Notes: generated by a model from the sequence alone, not told the origin. A DNA stretch of 64,000 nt from Cristatella mucedo (GCA_009760855.2 WPIO01000274.1:1-64000); one strand, 5' to 3'. Positions 24,258 through 35,336 are shown, counted from the first letter of the stretch. Numbers and translations are program-made.

Positions 24258-24920
24258 ATTTAAATGGAGGCGACCGCACATGTCGTAGTTCGTCCATACC
24301 TACAACTAATCTGCAACTAAACCTCGTAAATCGGTCTAATGATAGTGCCTTATTTAGATGGATTTGTGATCTTCAAGATGCAGCGAAAATGCTCAAGGAG
24401 CTTACAGATCTTTATTGATTTTTACAGATCGAATAAAAGCGTATACTGGCATCATATTTAATTTGTTTCCAGTTTGAGTTTAGTTATACGGCGATCGTTT
24501 TCAGGTAGCACTTACTTCTCTAAATAGTGACTGAAATCGCTAGAAAAGGCAACTGCACTACTGGTAACAGTGTTAGGTAATTCACTGTCCACATCATGTC
24601 ATCTTAGGTATTCAGCATGAATGCAGCATGGCTTTTTTGAAGCTGAGGTGAATGACTTGAGCTGTTAGACTAGTGCAACCTATTGGTGTTCTGTATAGGA
24701 CAAGTGGCTCATTCCCACAAGTACTTTTAGGATTTGAACGCAATCAATTCCAGAGGTCGTTCAAAAGCTTTAGCGATGAATTGCATTGAATGAAGAAAGC
24801 CGTACGCAGGAGTACTGCTTAAGGCGCATTGTAATTCACTTGTAAGCATTCCAAAACAGTGCCATGGAATGTTTCTTTAGTCTACGCAGGAAGTTAGTAG
24901 TACACATGTCCCTCAATTTT

Positions 24921-25025
24921 ACTGAGTTAAGCCACCTCGATAAACTAGTTTTCTTTAAGATTTCTCTGCTGCCTGCCGTTTATGGTGAACTGCAATTTAA
25001 ATTGATGCGACAGCACGCGTTGTAG
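24921..25025 (+). pseudogene. Possible decayed LRR exon in Q copy 2
   Basis: The frame from 24,921 gives TELSHLDKL, then ISLLPAVYGELQFKL, before a stop near 25,023. The spacing is LRR-like and better preserved than in copy 1. The borders lack convincing splice sites, so this is a weak call. Confidence 0.35.
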
Positions 25026-25290
25026 TTCGTCTCAATCTACAGCTGATGGGCAACTAAACCTCGTAAATCTGTCCACTGATACTGCCACTTTAAATGGCTT
25101 TGTGATCTTCAAGGTGCAGCGAAAATGCTCAAGTATCCTACAGCCTGCTATTGATTCGCACTCATCGAGTTAAAGTGTGCACTGACGTCACGTTTCGCTA
25201 TTTTTAATAATGTTTTTTGCTCGGCTTACGATTCTTGGCAAGCTTAGAAAGTCAAAGTGTTTCTTAAGCCTGTGAGTGGAACTTTAGCTA

Positions 25291-26037
25291 TGCCACTTGC
25301 TATTTCTCTTGCATTACCGCCGTCTAAGTAAGAACTGGTTTATTAACATCATTCGATTGGATCGACCGATCATTCACTAGCGATTTAGATGAACATTATG
25401 CTAAGGTGACCAGTATGTCTTGTGCCTGGTACTTACCTGTATTGAGAAATTGGCCGTGCTTTCTTTGAAGATTTGGTCTCGAAGGCCAAAGCGGCGTAGT
25501 ATAAACGACTGTCTTTAATAAAAAAGAATTGTTTTCGTGACGGCTCATGTCCTCTCTTTTCCTCGGTAACATACATTTGTTCAGCCAAACTAAAACGAGA
25601 AAATGACGTTGTCGCACTGCGTTCTTAAACCTTGGTCGTTAGCAAGGTTCTTTCTTATAGCATTCCCACTTGCGACTTGGCTTGCACACACGGTAAGGTT
25701 TTGTGTAATTTACAATTAAAGCATGCAACTAGCTTTTAGGTTGAGAATTTATAACGGTTAGTCACGCTTTCGATCTATACGGTACGTTTAGGAGCTTTTA
25801 CTGTTAGCAACATTTGCGTTCGTCGTTGTCTGAATGAAATGCTTGAATATGATGTCGGTCCTATATGTAAAAAGAAAGAAAAGCAGCATTATTAGGACGT
25901 GAGCAGGATAAAACCATAGATTCATATGGCACGTGAGATCCTCTTTCGATCCCATTGTGCTTGTTGAAGTATTAAATAGTGCTGTTTTCAAAGAACCCCT
26001 GAATCAAATTACTTAACGTACTAACTGTCCATCGACA
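25291..26037. other. Intronic spacer, nothing recognised
   Basis: Small frames on both strands show no family resemblance. The stretch ends at the 5' truncation point of the alpha LINE. Confidence 0.5.
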
Positions 26038-28165
26038 GGCATATGAAGACTACTGTAGGTCGTACCAATCGATCCTAGCAAAGGCTAAGTCTAGCTTCTA
26101 TAGAAACATTGTTGAATCACAGATGCACAATCCAAAAAAATGCTGATGTCGACAATAAACCATCTCCTCAACCGTTCCCAGGTTAGCTCCTTACCTGACG
26201 ATCCTTGTGATGATCTAGCCGATCGCTTCTCTCGATTCTTTGTGCAGAAGATAGACAAAATCAGGGAATCCATCCCTGCGACGACAACCTTCCCACTAGA
26301 ATGCTGTTCCTCGGTTCCTGGCTGCGCCTCAATGTCTGCATTTAAACAGGTCACCAGTGACATAGTCCTAAAGCTCGTATCTCAATCAAAGAAGACAACA
26401 AGTCCACTGGACCCTATTCCCACTGTCCTGCTCCTACGTTGCATTGATCTGCTGCTGCCATGCATAACCAACATCATTAATATGTCATTAGCCTCAGGTC
26501 AGGTCCCAGCACCTTTCAAAAAGCTGTAGTCAGGCCACTTCTCAAGAAAGCTACACTAGACCAAGAGAACTTAAGCAACTACCGCCCAGTCTCCCTTCTA
26601 CCATTCCTATCAAAGACACTGGAACGGGTCGCGGCAGACCAGCTGAACTCGTATATCGAAAACCTCACACCTTGCTAGTAATTTCCAGTCTGGCTTTAGA
26701 GCTAATCACTCCACAGAGTCAGCATTGCTTCGGGTATACAACGACCTACTTAGGAATGCAGACATGGGTAGAGTGTCTCTTCTTGTTTTTGCTCGATCTT
26801 TCGGCAGCTTTTGATACCATCGATCACAAAGTACTTCTAGAGCGCCTCTCATCTCGCCTGGGCATCACTGGCACTGCTCTGCAGTGGTTCAGGTCCTATC
26901 TCAGTGGGAGACTCCAGAGTGTTGATGTGAATGGACAAAGATCATCTGAAGTACCTCTAAAATATGGAGTACCTCAGGGCTCTGTGCTAGGTCCGGTCCT
27001 TTTTCACCGTCTATACTCTCCCTCTCGCTGATGTGATTGCCAAGCACAATCTAGGCTTTCACTTCTATGCGGATGACACTCAGTTGTACCTTTGCTTTGA
27101 TCCCTCCCAGCCTTCGAGCACCTCAAATTCTCTCAACTCACTTGCTGCATGCATTGATGACATCCGATCATGGATGGCAGCAAATTTTTCTAAAAACTAA
27201 ACGATGATAAAAACTAACTTACTAGTTATGGGCAAACCTAGTGTTATTCAGAAATTTGAAAGGCTGACTTTCAAAAATTGGCTCTGCCAGCATATCTCCA
27301 GTTGCATCAGCTCGAAATCTAGGTGTCATATTCCAAAGCGACCTCTCGTTAGACGACCACATCAGCTCCACAGTCAAATCAGCCTATTTTTCAGCTTCAT
27401 AACATTGCTAAAAATTAGGGCTTGTTTAGATAAGGATACCACGTCCAAGTTGGTCCATGCATTCGTGACATCTCGTCTCGACTTCTGCAACTCACTGCTT
27501 ACTGGCCTACCAGCATGTGCGATCAGGCGATTGCAGCTGGTGCAAAAACTCTGCAGCTAGGCTTGTCTGCCGTGAGCGTCGCAGTTGCCACATTACTCCA
27601 CTTCTCGCCGACCTGCACTGGTTACCAGTCAAGCAACGGATTGACTTCAAGGTTTTGTCGCTCACTTTTAGGTCTCTTCATTCTATGGCTCCAGCCTATC
27701 TTTCAGAGATACTACCCCATCAGGCAAAGCATCGTACCACTCGCTTTTTGGAATCCAACAGTCTAGAAATACCTCGTACAAAACCTTAAATCCTTTGGAG
27801 ACCGTGCATTTAGCTCGTATGCTCCCACAGCCTGGAACTCCCTCCCGACCTGCATCAGAACATCCCCTGATCTGACCACATTTAAAAGAAACTTAAAAAC
27901 ATACCTATTTAGGACAGCATTTAGTGGGTCCTTGTGATTCGTCCTCGATGTGCTTATGCGTGCTGACACTGTTCATGCTGCCACTAACCACATTTGCATG
28001 CTGACCCAGTGCATGTAACCCCTAACCATGTTATTCATTTTGTTTGTTTTTCAAGCATGATTTTACTTACTATTCTATTGCGTATCACTTTGCAGCAAAT
28101 GTAAAGCGCCTAGAAAGAGATTAAGTTCTCTGAGGGCGCTTTATCAAGTGCAATATTATTATTAT
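26038..28165 (+). mobile_element. Alpha-family L2/CR1-like LINE, 5'-truncated, frameshifted
   Basis: A 2.1 kb non-LTR retrotransposon copy encoding most of an RT. It starts in the linker after the endonuclease (AKAKSSFYRN), then [36 protein letters not shown], the catalytic FYADDTQLY near 27,063, and the C-terminal RLDFCNSLLTGLP and SYAPTAWNSLP. Several frameshifts split it (for example near 26,520 and 26,690), so it is dead. The 3' end has the stem-loop AAAGCGCC ... GGGCGCTTT (28,103-28,142) and an (ATT)n tail. It interrupts the old P/Q repeat region. Confidence 0.95.
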
Positions 28166-28600
28166 TATATTTCGGGCTCACTAATTCAAGTAAGACGTTT
28201 GATTTTCCAAAATGAATATTTCTTCTCGGCTAATTGAGGTACCACCAAAGCAAGCAGTAGCCACTTCATCCTATTTGGTTTCAATTTAACCCACGCATGC
28301 TCTTTTCAAGTTTAGTAATACGGCGATCGTTTTCAGGTAGCACGCATTATTTTTATTATTAGTACATAATAGCAGTGACCTATTTTTATTAGTTTCTGCT
28401 CGGTTTCCAATTCTTCACTCCGTTGGTATGTTGGTAGACTTCAAACGACGTTTTCGTTGCTTTGAAAAACGTTCGTCGTGGTCATAGCTCGTCCCAAAAA
28501 GTTTTTCATGCTAGATTCAGCTGCTTAGAAGTGATGCAATAAGCAGTAACTGTTCCTTAGTCGTTATTAAAAAATGGCAGTCCGAGCCTATGATCGATTT
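28166..28600. repeat. Continuation of P/Q repeats after the LINE
   Basis: The stretch aattgaggtaccaccaaagc matches 23,680-23,700. The landmark cggcgatcgttttcaggtag near 28,320 matches Q. Similarity fades by about 28,460. Confidence 0.65.
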
Positions 28601-29190
28601 CAAAAAATCCTCATTTGACCCTTCTCTTGAATGGATAGTGAGGATAGGCTACCCTAACATTGAATGCCTACACTGGCCTTACTGTGATGAATATCCGTTT
28701 TGGATTTAAAGCTAAAAGTCCTGTTGAAATGTTTCCAATAGCTCTAGCATATGCGATCCTTTTTTATGATTGGTAAACCTAATCTTGATGATAGACTTAT
28801 GTGACATTAATGAAGACATACGCATGGTTTCAAAGAGTTCAGTATTAATCTGCTGCGTGCGATGTGGGAAGTTTAGGGCCTCGAATGAAAAATACGGTTG
28901 ATGTGCGGCTAGTGAGGAATGTTTCTAGTTAGATATAATTGTAGGACTGCGAGGTATGCCGTACGTAGGACACATAAAAATGTGTCAGCCTGACAGAAGG
29001 CTGTAGTTTTTGATGCATCTAATATTGCAGTCAATGTTCCCACATAGCACTTTTAAAACTTCGCGGAAGCTCACTATTAGAGCTAATCTCTCCGACGTTA
29101 AGAATATGGCAGAATTTAACAGTGGTTGTAGCTCAATGTAATTTCTTATGGTTTATACACAATTTCTTCTTGGATTATGAGCGGTTTATC
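28601..29190. other. Spacer, nothing recognised
   Basis: No ORF or repeat that I could support. Confidence 0.5.
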
Positions 29191-29191
29191 T

Positions 29192-29262
29192 TAGAAAGAG
29201 ATTGAGTTCTCTGAGGGCACTGTATCAAATGTTTTATTATGGTTATTATTATTACTATCCGA
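29192..29262 (+). mobile_element. Alpha LINE 3' tail remnant
   Basis: ttagaaagagattgagttct, then ctgagggcactg, followed by an imperfect (TTA)n. This is the extreme 3' end of an alpha copy; the 5' half of the hairpin is missing. Confidence 0.75.
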
Positions 29263-29890
29263 CCATGTTGCGTTACAATAAGCTATTTGTGGTTCAGTAT
29301 AGACCAGGTGACTTAGCCTCACTTACATCGCTTGGAAACGAATGCAGCCAATCACTGTGCCTAATGCTGAGGTTTTAGAGACAACTCGAGTTGGAAGTGA
29401 AGGGCTATTTGCAGCAGCAGTCTGACATTTCTAGTTATCACTTTGGATGTTCAGATAATTTCCATCCAGTCTCTCCTTAGCTGCAGCACATCGTTTGGCT
29501 CCTAACGTCGCTCATTTTCGCCAAGTTGGATCATCTCCCTAGAATAATCGGTCGTAATACTTGTTTCACTTACTGCCTTCTTCGGCGAGCTGTTATTTAC
29601 TTTTATATCGAAACCGGAAATCCCAATGGCTGCCTTTGACAGCTGATAGGCAGGTACAACTGTAAGCTTTATGAAGATAAGCCGCAGGTGGTGGCTTTAC
29701 AATGTTTAGGAATCAGCTGCGAGGCAAATGTACATGTATCTTTCGTATTATTATTGCAGCACTCATTTTAACGTGCATCATTTTTTCGTTTCCTCATTCT
29801 TAGTTGCTGTTAGTTGCTCTTCTTTTGTTTTGCTGACAGTAATAAGTTGGGTCGTCTTGCAAACGAGTCTTTGGTCCCTATTTTGGCTAT
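29263..29890. other. Spacer, nothing recognised
   Basis: A hydrophobic 70-codon frame at 29,728-29,940 is low-complexity T-rich sequence running into a LINE tail. It is not supported as a gene. Confidence 0.5.
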
Positions 29891-29892
29891 TT

Positions 29893-30055
29893 GCTCCTTT
29901 CCTAGCCATGCTATTCATTTTGTTTGTTTTTCAAGCATGATTTTACTTACCATTCAATTGCATTTCACTTTACAGGAAATGTAAAGTGCCTAGAGAGAGA
30001 TTACGTTCTCCGAGGGCACTTTATCAAGTGAATTATTATTATTATTATTCTTATC
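29893..30055 (+). mobile_element. Alpha LINE 3' tail copy
   Basis: A 5'-truncated ~165 bp copy with a complete 3' hairpin AAAGTGCC (29,983-29,990) ... GGGCACTTT (30,014-30,022) and an (ATT)n tail. The next alpha copy is inserted directly at its tail. Confidence 0.85.
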
Positions 30056-30585
30056 AAGGTTTTGTCGCTCACTTTTAGGTCCCTTCATTCTATGGCTCCA
30101 ACCTATCTGTCAGATATACTACCCCATCAGGCTAAACATCGTACCACCCGCTTTTCGGAATCCAACAGTCTAGAAATACCTCATACAAACCTTAAATCCT
30201 TTGGAGACCATGAATTTAGTTCATATGCTCCCAAAGCCTGGAACTCCCTCCCGACCTGAGTCAGAACATCCCCTGACCTGACCACATTTAAAAGGAACCT
30301 AAAAACACACCTATCTAGGACAGCCTTTAGTGGGTCCCTGTGATTCGTCCTTGATGTGCTTATGCGTGCTGACACTGTGCATGCTGCCACTAACCACATT
30401 TGCATGCTGACCCTGTGCATGTCACCCCTTACCATATTATTCATTTTGTTTGTTTTTCAAGGATGATTTTACTTACCATTCAATTGCATTTCACTTTACA
30501 GCAAACGTAAATCGCCTAGAGAGAGAGATTAATTTCTCTGAGGGCGCTTTATCAAGTGAATAATTATTATTATTATTATTTCCTC
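30056..30585 (+). mobile_element. Alpha LINE 3' fragment
   Basis: Begins abruptly at aaggttttgtcgctcac, encodes LTFRSLHSMAPTYLSDILP and SYAPKAWNSLP, and ends with the hairpin and (ATT)n. The 5' junction point is the same as that of the copy at 59,343. Confidence 0.9.
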
Positions 30586-30589
30586 GTAT

Positions 30590-31855
30590 TAGGGTCCGCA
30601 AAGACGATCTCGTGTCATAATCTGACGTAGCATTTAAGGAAACGTTTGGTGGTATGACTGATTCACACTGTACCTGGTACTTGCACTACCTATTATGCTG
30701 ACCTCCCTCAGTTTTAGTGAACGTGTTGCAGGGTGAACTTATGCACTCTGGACACCTCTCCAATATATTTCAGCCCTCTTATTCTTGACATAACTAATAT
30801 TACAATATACCTGAGGCAGGTTGTGAGTTGCCATTGGTGCTGACATCATGGCCGAATTATCGGGAAAGACCTGTATGAACGTCTTTACTGTTAGGTCTGA
30901 ATTAAATTATTAATTTAAAGCTTGGAGTGAATAGTCACGGATAGCTCATAACTAAGCTCTATGCTTTCTGTCAGGCTCAAGCTTTATATAGGAATTGTCA
31001 TTCAGCAGACAGTCCACGGCAAGTTACTTTTTAGTAATTATTTGTGAGCCAGGTTTAGGTGGGTCATCTATGAACTAAAGATTAAACCGTTAAATCGGTT
31101 CATGTATTAGCAATTAACGTGAATTGAGTAAGTTTGTAAGATCCCCGTGCCTTTGACTTTGATAGCTGATACCCTCAGTCCCAAAGAAAATGGGACCTTC
31201 CAGTTGTGCCTGCCCAACGACCGAACCTATAGCTTGCCACGAGGATCCAACTGACGAGGCGTTTTGATTGCCGCCCTGCTGGAGAGTCCATCTCTTCAGG
31301 ACGGCTTGAAGTAACTCTTATTTAGTGGCTCTGTGATTAGAATTTAGTGTCGTTAAGTGACTGGTGGCTTGATTTCAGCACTGCCTATTGGCGAGCCAGC
31401 CAGTAGCACCACTTGTGCAGAGCGAAATCGTGTCTCTCAATTTTTACCATGAGTTTTGAGGGCACTGTTAGTTCTACTTCAGGTATTTTTTAGGAGGTTG
31501 CACTACGACAGAGTAGTTGCACGAACACTGCTGTTTTTTCACACTATCACTAAAGGTTTTATCATTTTGTCCTTGAACTCACTCTGTAGTACTTCCCTTT
31601 AGTTTCACATGTTCCTTGCATTACACTTTAGTAAACAAACTCAATAATAGTTTACACAATCTAAATAAATGTCTCAAATTTATTCTACTGAAAAACACGA
31701 ATATGATTTATTGCATGTTATCAGCATTATTTATTAATAAATAATGGCACGGAATGACTTCTACATGATTTACCATATATTCACCAAATCAGATGTACTT
31801 TTTCGGTGGTATTCTTGATGAAGCATTAGTCACCAACCATTTCTTAATAACTTTA
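30590..31855. other. AT-rich intronic spacer
   Basis: Nothing recognised; no exon-like frame. It becomes strongly AT-rich after 31,600 before the TA tract. Confidence 0.5.
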
Positions 31856-31867
31856 TGGCCAGAGGAA

Positions 31868-31924
31868 TATATATATATATATCATATATATATTTCTATA
31901 TATGTATATATATATATATATTCC

Positions 31925-31968
<44 letters not shown>

Positions 31969-32074
31969 CCGGAATATATATATAAGGGGGCAATATATGT
32001 ATATATTATATATATATATATATATTATGTAGCCTATAATTATATTATATATATAAGATATAATTAATATATCT
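31868..32074. repeat. (TA)n tract
   Basis: Long imperfect TA dinucleotide repeat. It is interrupted at 31,966-31,992 by aagccggaata and aagggggca, short pieces that also occur in the adjacent SINE tail. Confidence 0.9.
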
Positions 32075-32210
32075 ATTCCGGCTCTGCCCCCTTAAGAGAA
32101 CTTAATCTCTTATTCCGGCTCTGCACATATGCCACTGGGGTTGAGCCCACGATCTCAGCCGGACCTGGGTAGGGGCGAGCACCTTAACCACTGGGCCAAT
32201 CCAGCTCCTT
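32075..32210 (-). mobile_element. tRNA-derived SINE
   Basis: On the minus strand the head has a perfect Pol III A box, TGGCCCAGTGG (32,188-32,198). About 50 nt on is a B-box-like GGGCTCAACCCC (32,137-32,148). The 3' part reads GCAGAGCCGGAATA, then AGAGATTAAGTTCTCT (hairpin), then a second GCAGAGCCGGAATA before the TA tract. The hairpin matches the inner part of the alpha LINE 3' stem-loop. This suggests the SINE borrows, or has converged on, that LINE's tail. Confidence 0.75.
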
Positions 32211-32214
32211 CATA

Positions 32215-33085
32215 GAGCTGGAGCCAAATATCACCATTGTAATCGTTGGATTGGTGCATGGAAGAAACGAGGCTCAGCCATTGCCTGATATCCGAGAGCC
32301 ACTCGTAATTATCATCATTCCTTATACAAGTGCCTGCCCATGTGATGTTGATGTTATAGCAAGGCGTTCCTGGTCAGAGTCAGTACCTTGCTACGTGTTT
32401 ATCACTCGCATAATATTGCAATGTTATGTCTCCTCTCCAGAATCATTAGTCATGAGACTTTTCTGCATGCTTAGTTTTTCATAGGACTGGTCATTCATTT
32501 GTAGCCGCACCAAAAAAATCCTTTTCCATCCTTGACTAAAGCTGCCATGTACCTAAAACTGCAAGCGTTTTGTCTGCAATCGCCTTGCCACGAAGGGGCG
32601 CTATTTGTAGTAGGCATATACGACGGGGGTTCGCCATGCAGCTGCCTCTGGATTATTTCTGCACTTACATAAGTTTGAGCTTGCCACACGTAGCTCAACT
32701 CTCCATTTGTGTTGATCACTCTACTTCTCACTGGCGACACCGATATGCTGCTTCTTACTGAAATTATTTTTACCCCACATTTTGCCACATGCCTTCTCGT
32801 CTTATAAAGGTCAACGCAAACAAAGTTAGATGATAAGTTTACAGATTTATGTAAACAAGCTTTTGATAGTGATGCTGCTGTCGGCGATTTTAATATTATT
32901 ATCCGGTGCTTTAATTTCTACTAACTCACAATATGAACTTTGCTGACTTTCCAAATCAAGCACGCGAAGGAGAAAGTTTCCAGAACATTGGTTCATTGTT
33001 CTTCACTTTATCGAGTAGGGGAAGGTCTACAGCAACCAGAACAAATGCCTGCGAGAAATTGAAAAGGCTAGTTTTCGTTGCTTTT
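32215..33085. other. Spacer, nothing recognised
   Basis: Two opposing small frames at 32,495-32,788 show no family resemblance. Confidence 0.5.
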
Positions 33086-33090
33086 TCAAG

Positions 33091-33237
33091 CTGAGGTATC
33101 TCAATCTTTAAAAAAAAACTGCGGATCTCGCCACTCTTTCTCCGTCCATGTGGCAGCTGCATCATGCACTGAATCGGCTGCATGCTTCTCTATGCGGCCA
33201 AACCAAACTGACAGATGGCTGAGAAAGCATGCAGTCA
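33091..33237 (+). pseudogene. Dead LRR exon of the ROCO gene
   Basis: Aligned with exon B, the frame reads LRYLNL, stop, ... LSPSMWQLHHALNRLHAS ... QTKLTDG, stop, ESMQS. The Leu positions, the CQLHAL-like core and the TKLxDG end are all recognisable. The acceptor AG survives (ctttttcaag), an A run has expanded, and the donor GT has become gc. Two in-frame stops make it non-functional. The gene therefore once had further LRR cassettes between the array and the 34.1 kb exon. Confidence 0.75.
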
Positions 33238-33239
33238 GC

Positions 33240-33720
33240 GTTAGGTTCTACTGGTTTTAATACGGTATTCGAATTTATGTTGCTATGGTTCGAAAAATGT
33301 GTCTATTAGTCATAAAAAGAGCAGTGTACACAGCAGCACAGCAGTTAAGAAGTGTATGAATCATAAACAATCGTTCATGCATTGCTGTATGCGACCACTG
33401 GTCATACGCTAGGCCAATGCATATGGAAGGAGTCGGAGCAAAGGAATAATTGGAATTGAGAACGAAGAGGAGCCAAATTCAGTTCGAACCAGGGACCAAT
33501 ACATATATGATCTCCAATTCTAAATGCACTGACCTATTTTCAGTCACAACTTTCAGCGGTCAATAAATGATCAACAGGCTTTGCAGGGTCAAATCTACTA
33601 TACGAAGTATTCTTTTTAACTCAATGAAGCCTTCATACTAACGAGTATGTGTTCGCATGATCGTTATGGCATTGCACTCACTCTTTATTTGGCCAGCAGA
33701 GAATCAATTTGGTGCTTTTA
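33240..33720. other. Spacer, nothing recognised
   Basis: No exon or repeat seen. Confidence 0.5.
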
Positions 33721-33874
33721 GACATTTATTATTGCTATTTCCGAGCATTAAATATACTGCCCCGAAACCATTGTTAGTGGTACTTCCGTGAGCATATTAT
33801 GCAGTGTCTCCTATAAGGAGTGGAGACTTTCAAATAATCTTTGCATACGGCCATGATATAAACTTCCGGAAATG

Positions 33875-34096
33875 CTACTCCAGCATCTCCTGAGTTTTGC
33901 CATCCACTTCTATCTCCAAGTACATGCAGGTTTGCTTTGTCAAATGCATTGCCAATCCATAAGCCATTTCGGGTTTCCGTTGCCGGTACTGTAATAATAA
34001 TTCCAGCTTATTATTCGGATGGTTGTCAAGGATCGTCAGTATTGCTGAGGCTTCCGACAAATCATCATGCATATAATCCTTTCTTCTGACCTTCAC
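33875..34096 (-). CDS. Unrecognised minus-strand open frame
   Basis: A 73-codon frame, MKVRRKDYMHDDLSEASAIL onward, rich in charged residues and natural in composition (for example NNKLELLLQYRQRKPEMAYG). It ends at a stop, and an AATAAA lies about 150 nt further on (minus strand, 33,730-33,725). It may be a terminal exon or retrocopy fragment of an unknown gene, or chance. I do not recognise a family. It lies in a ROCO intron just upstream of the LRR exon. Confidence 0.25.
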   Translation of the reverse strand: MKVRRKDYMHDDLSEASAILTILDNHPNNKLELLLQYRQRKPEMAYGLAMHLTKQTCMYLEIEVDGKTQEMLE

Positions 34097-34115
34097 ACTT
34101 CTTTCCTCTCTTTAG

Positions 34116-34223
34116 TTGCAGGTGCTGCGTCTTAATGACAACTGCCTGAACACTTACCCTACTGGTACCCTCGGTTTGAAGAGTCTTCGAGAACTCGACC
34201 TATCAAATGACTGGCATGGCTGG
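34116..34223 (+). CDS. ROCO gene, LRR exon before the Roc-COR exon
   Basis: A 108 nt exon, 36 codons, phase 0 at both ends. The acceptor is tcctctctttag and the donor is gtaagtcc. It reads LQVLRLNDNCLNTYPTGTL, then LKSLRELDLSNDW, about one and a half LRRs of a more canonical type than the array copies. It joins in frame to the exon at 41,837, whose start (AFAGHGN, then ITELPDEV) continues the LRR. The true 5' border could be six bases later (after ttgcag), which would keep the frame. Confidence 0.85.
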
Positions 34224-34454
34224 GTAAGTCCTTAAATACAAATGAATGCTTTTATGCTGGGACATTCAGCTAGAGTAGGTGTCCTTAATTTAACCTCGGC
34301 TGCTTACACACATAGAGTGTTTTTAATTCTTAATTTGCAGATCAAGCTGAATGATCTCGTTCTGTTGCAGTCGGATTTGTTAGTTTTGGACTAACCATCT
34401 TCAGAGTCTTGTGACAGTTTGTGGAGCTTACATCTCCTTCTGAATTAAAAACAA

Positions 34455-35110
34455 ACAGTAATAACAAGATCACTAGTAATATATTGGTATAGCACCTACA
34501 TAGAACTTACTCTTCTTCGAGGCACTTTATGTTTGCTGCGATGGAAGCATGATCACATGGTTAGTGATATCAATGATATCAAGCATTCCCTTGTTAGAGT
34601 TGACACGCTCAGGTTCAGCAATGCAAACAAAGTTAGTGGCAGCATGCACAGCGTTAGCTAACCTAAGCACACAAAGAAAGAATCACGTCGACACTGTAAA
34701 ATCTGTGATAAATAAATGCATTTTTAGCTTCGTCTAAAATGTCGTCCATCAGGAAATGTCATTACCGACGTCAGAAGTGAGTTCCAGGCTATGAGAGCTT
34801 ACAAATTAAAGGCATAGTGACCAAATGTGTGAGGTTTGAACCAGCTATATGTAAACGATTGTATACAGAAAAGCTGGTATTACTATGCTTAGCCTGGGTT
34901 GGAGAGGAGATCTGACAGGTAGGCTAGAGCCGAAGAATGAAGGGACTTAAAAGTGAGTAACAGAACCTTGAAGTTTATGTGCTGATTTACTGAGTGCTAG
35001 CTCAGGTTGGCGAGAAGTGGTCTGATGTGGCAACTGTGAAGCTCAAGACAGACACGATTAGCTACAGAGTTTGCAACAATTTTAAGTGCCTGATTAGAGG
35101 CCCAGTGACC
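34455..35110 (-). mobile_element. Degraded alpha LINE 3' fragment
   Basis: The minus-strand order of alpha features is kept: tail near 34,455, hairpin half aggcacttta (34,519), ttagtggcagcatgcac (34,634), gttccaggct, then gtgagtaacagaaccttgaag near 34,960. It is many-fold mutated. Confidence 0.75.
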
Positions 35111-35127
35111 AGCAACCTGAGAGTTGC

Positions 35128-35312
35128 ATGTGTCGAGGCTGGATGGCCCGCCACAGCTTGGCTTCTTCGCATCTAGCTGAACTGTTGCATCAGCTTCAAT
35201 CTGTTCGAGCCCTCAGGTCCTGTGTGGATATTGAATTAACCGTTCCATTCCTCTGCTTAAAGACTGCTGGCGACAGAAGCTTTAGCTCTGCAGTTCGTAG
35301 ACTGTGGTTTAA
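35128..35312 (+). mobile_element. Beta LINE fragment
   Basis: The plus-strand frame SHLAELLHQLQSVRALRSCVD ends at SFSSAVRRLW and matches the C-terminus of beta ORF2. It runs directly into an alpha copy. Confidence 0.8.
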
Positions 35313-35336
35313 AAGTTTATCAGTTTATCACTTTAT

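Larger units (their letters stand above)
23756..25290. repeat. Old tandem repeat 'Q', two copies
   Basis: The landmark ttatacggcgatcgttttca starts near 23,756 and 24,484, about 728 bp apart, with similar sequence following. A third landmark lies at 28,316 beyond the alpha LINE insertion. Each copy contains a stretch that reads like a decayed LRR exon (24,185 and 24,921). The end (25,272-25,290, gtgagtggaactttagcta) resembles the start of the intron after LRR exon B. Confidence 0.75.

Noticed and set aside
26140-27789. Host gene encoding a polymerase-like protein
   Set aside because: RT motifs, 5' truncation, the 3' hairpin and the (ATT)n tail identify a LINE copy; the separate frames are pieces of one broken ORF.
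29728-29940. Hydrophobic 70-codon frame suggesting a membrane protein
   Set aside because: T-rich low-complexity sequence running into an alpha LINE tail.
31855-32067. Ile/Tyr-rich 70-codon frame
   Set aside because: Translation of the (TA)n tract.
34338-34393. tttgcag followed by IKLNDLVLLQSDLLVLD, LRR-like leucine spacing
   Set aside because: A stop follows at once, there is no donor, and LRR-like leucine spacing in AT-rich DNA arises easily by chance.
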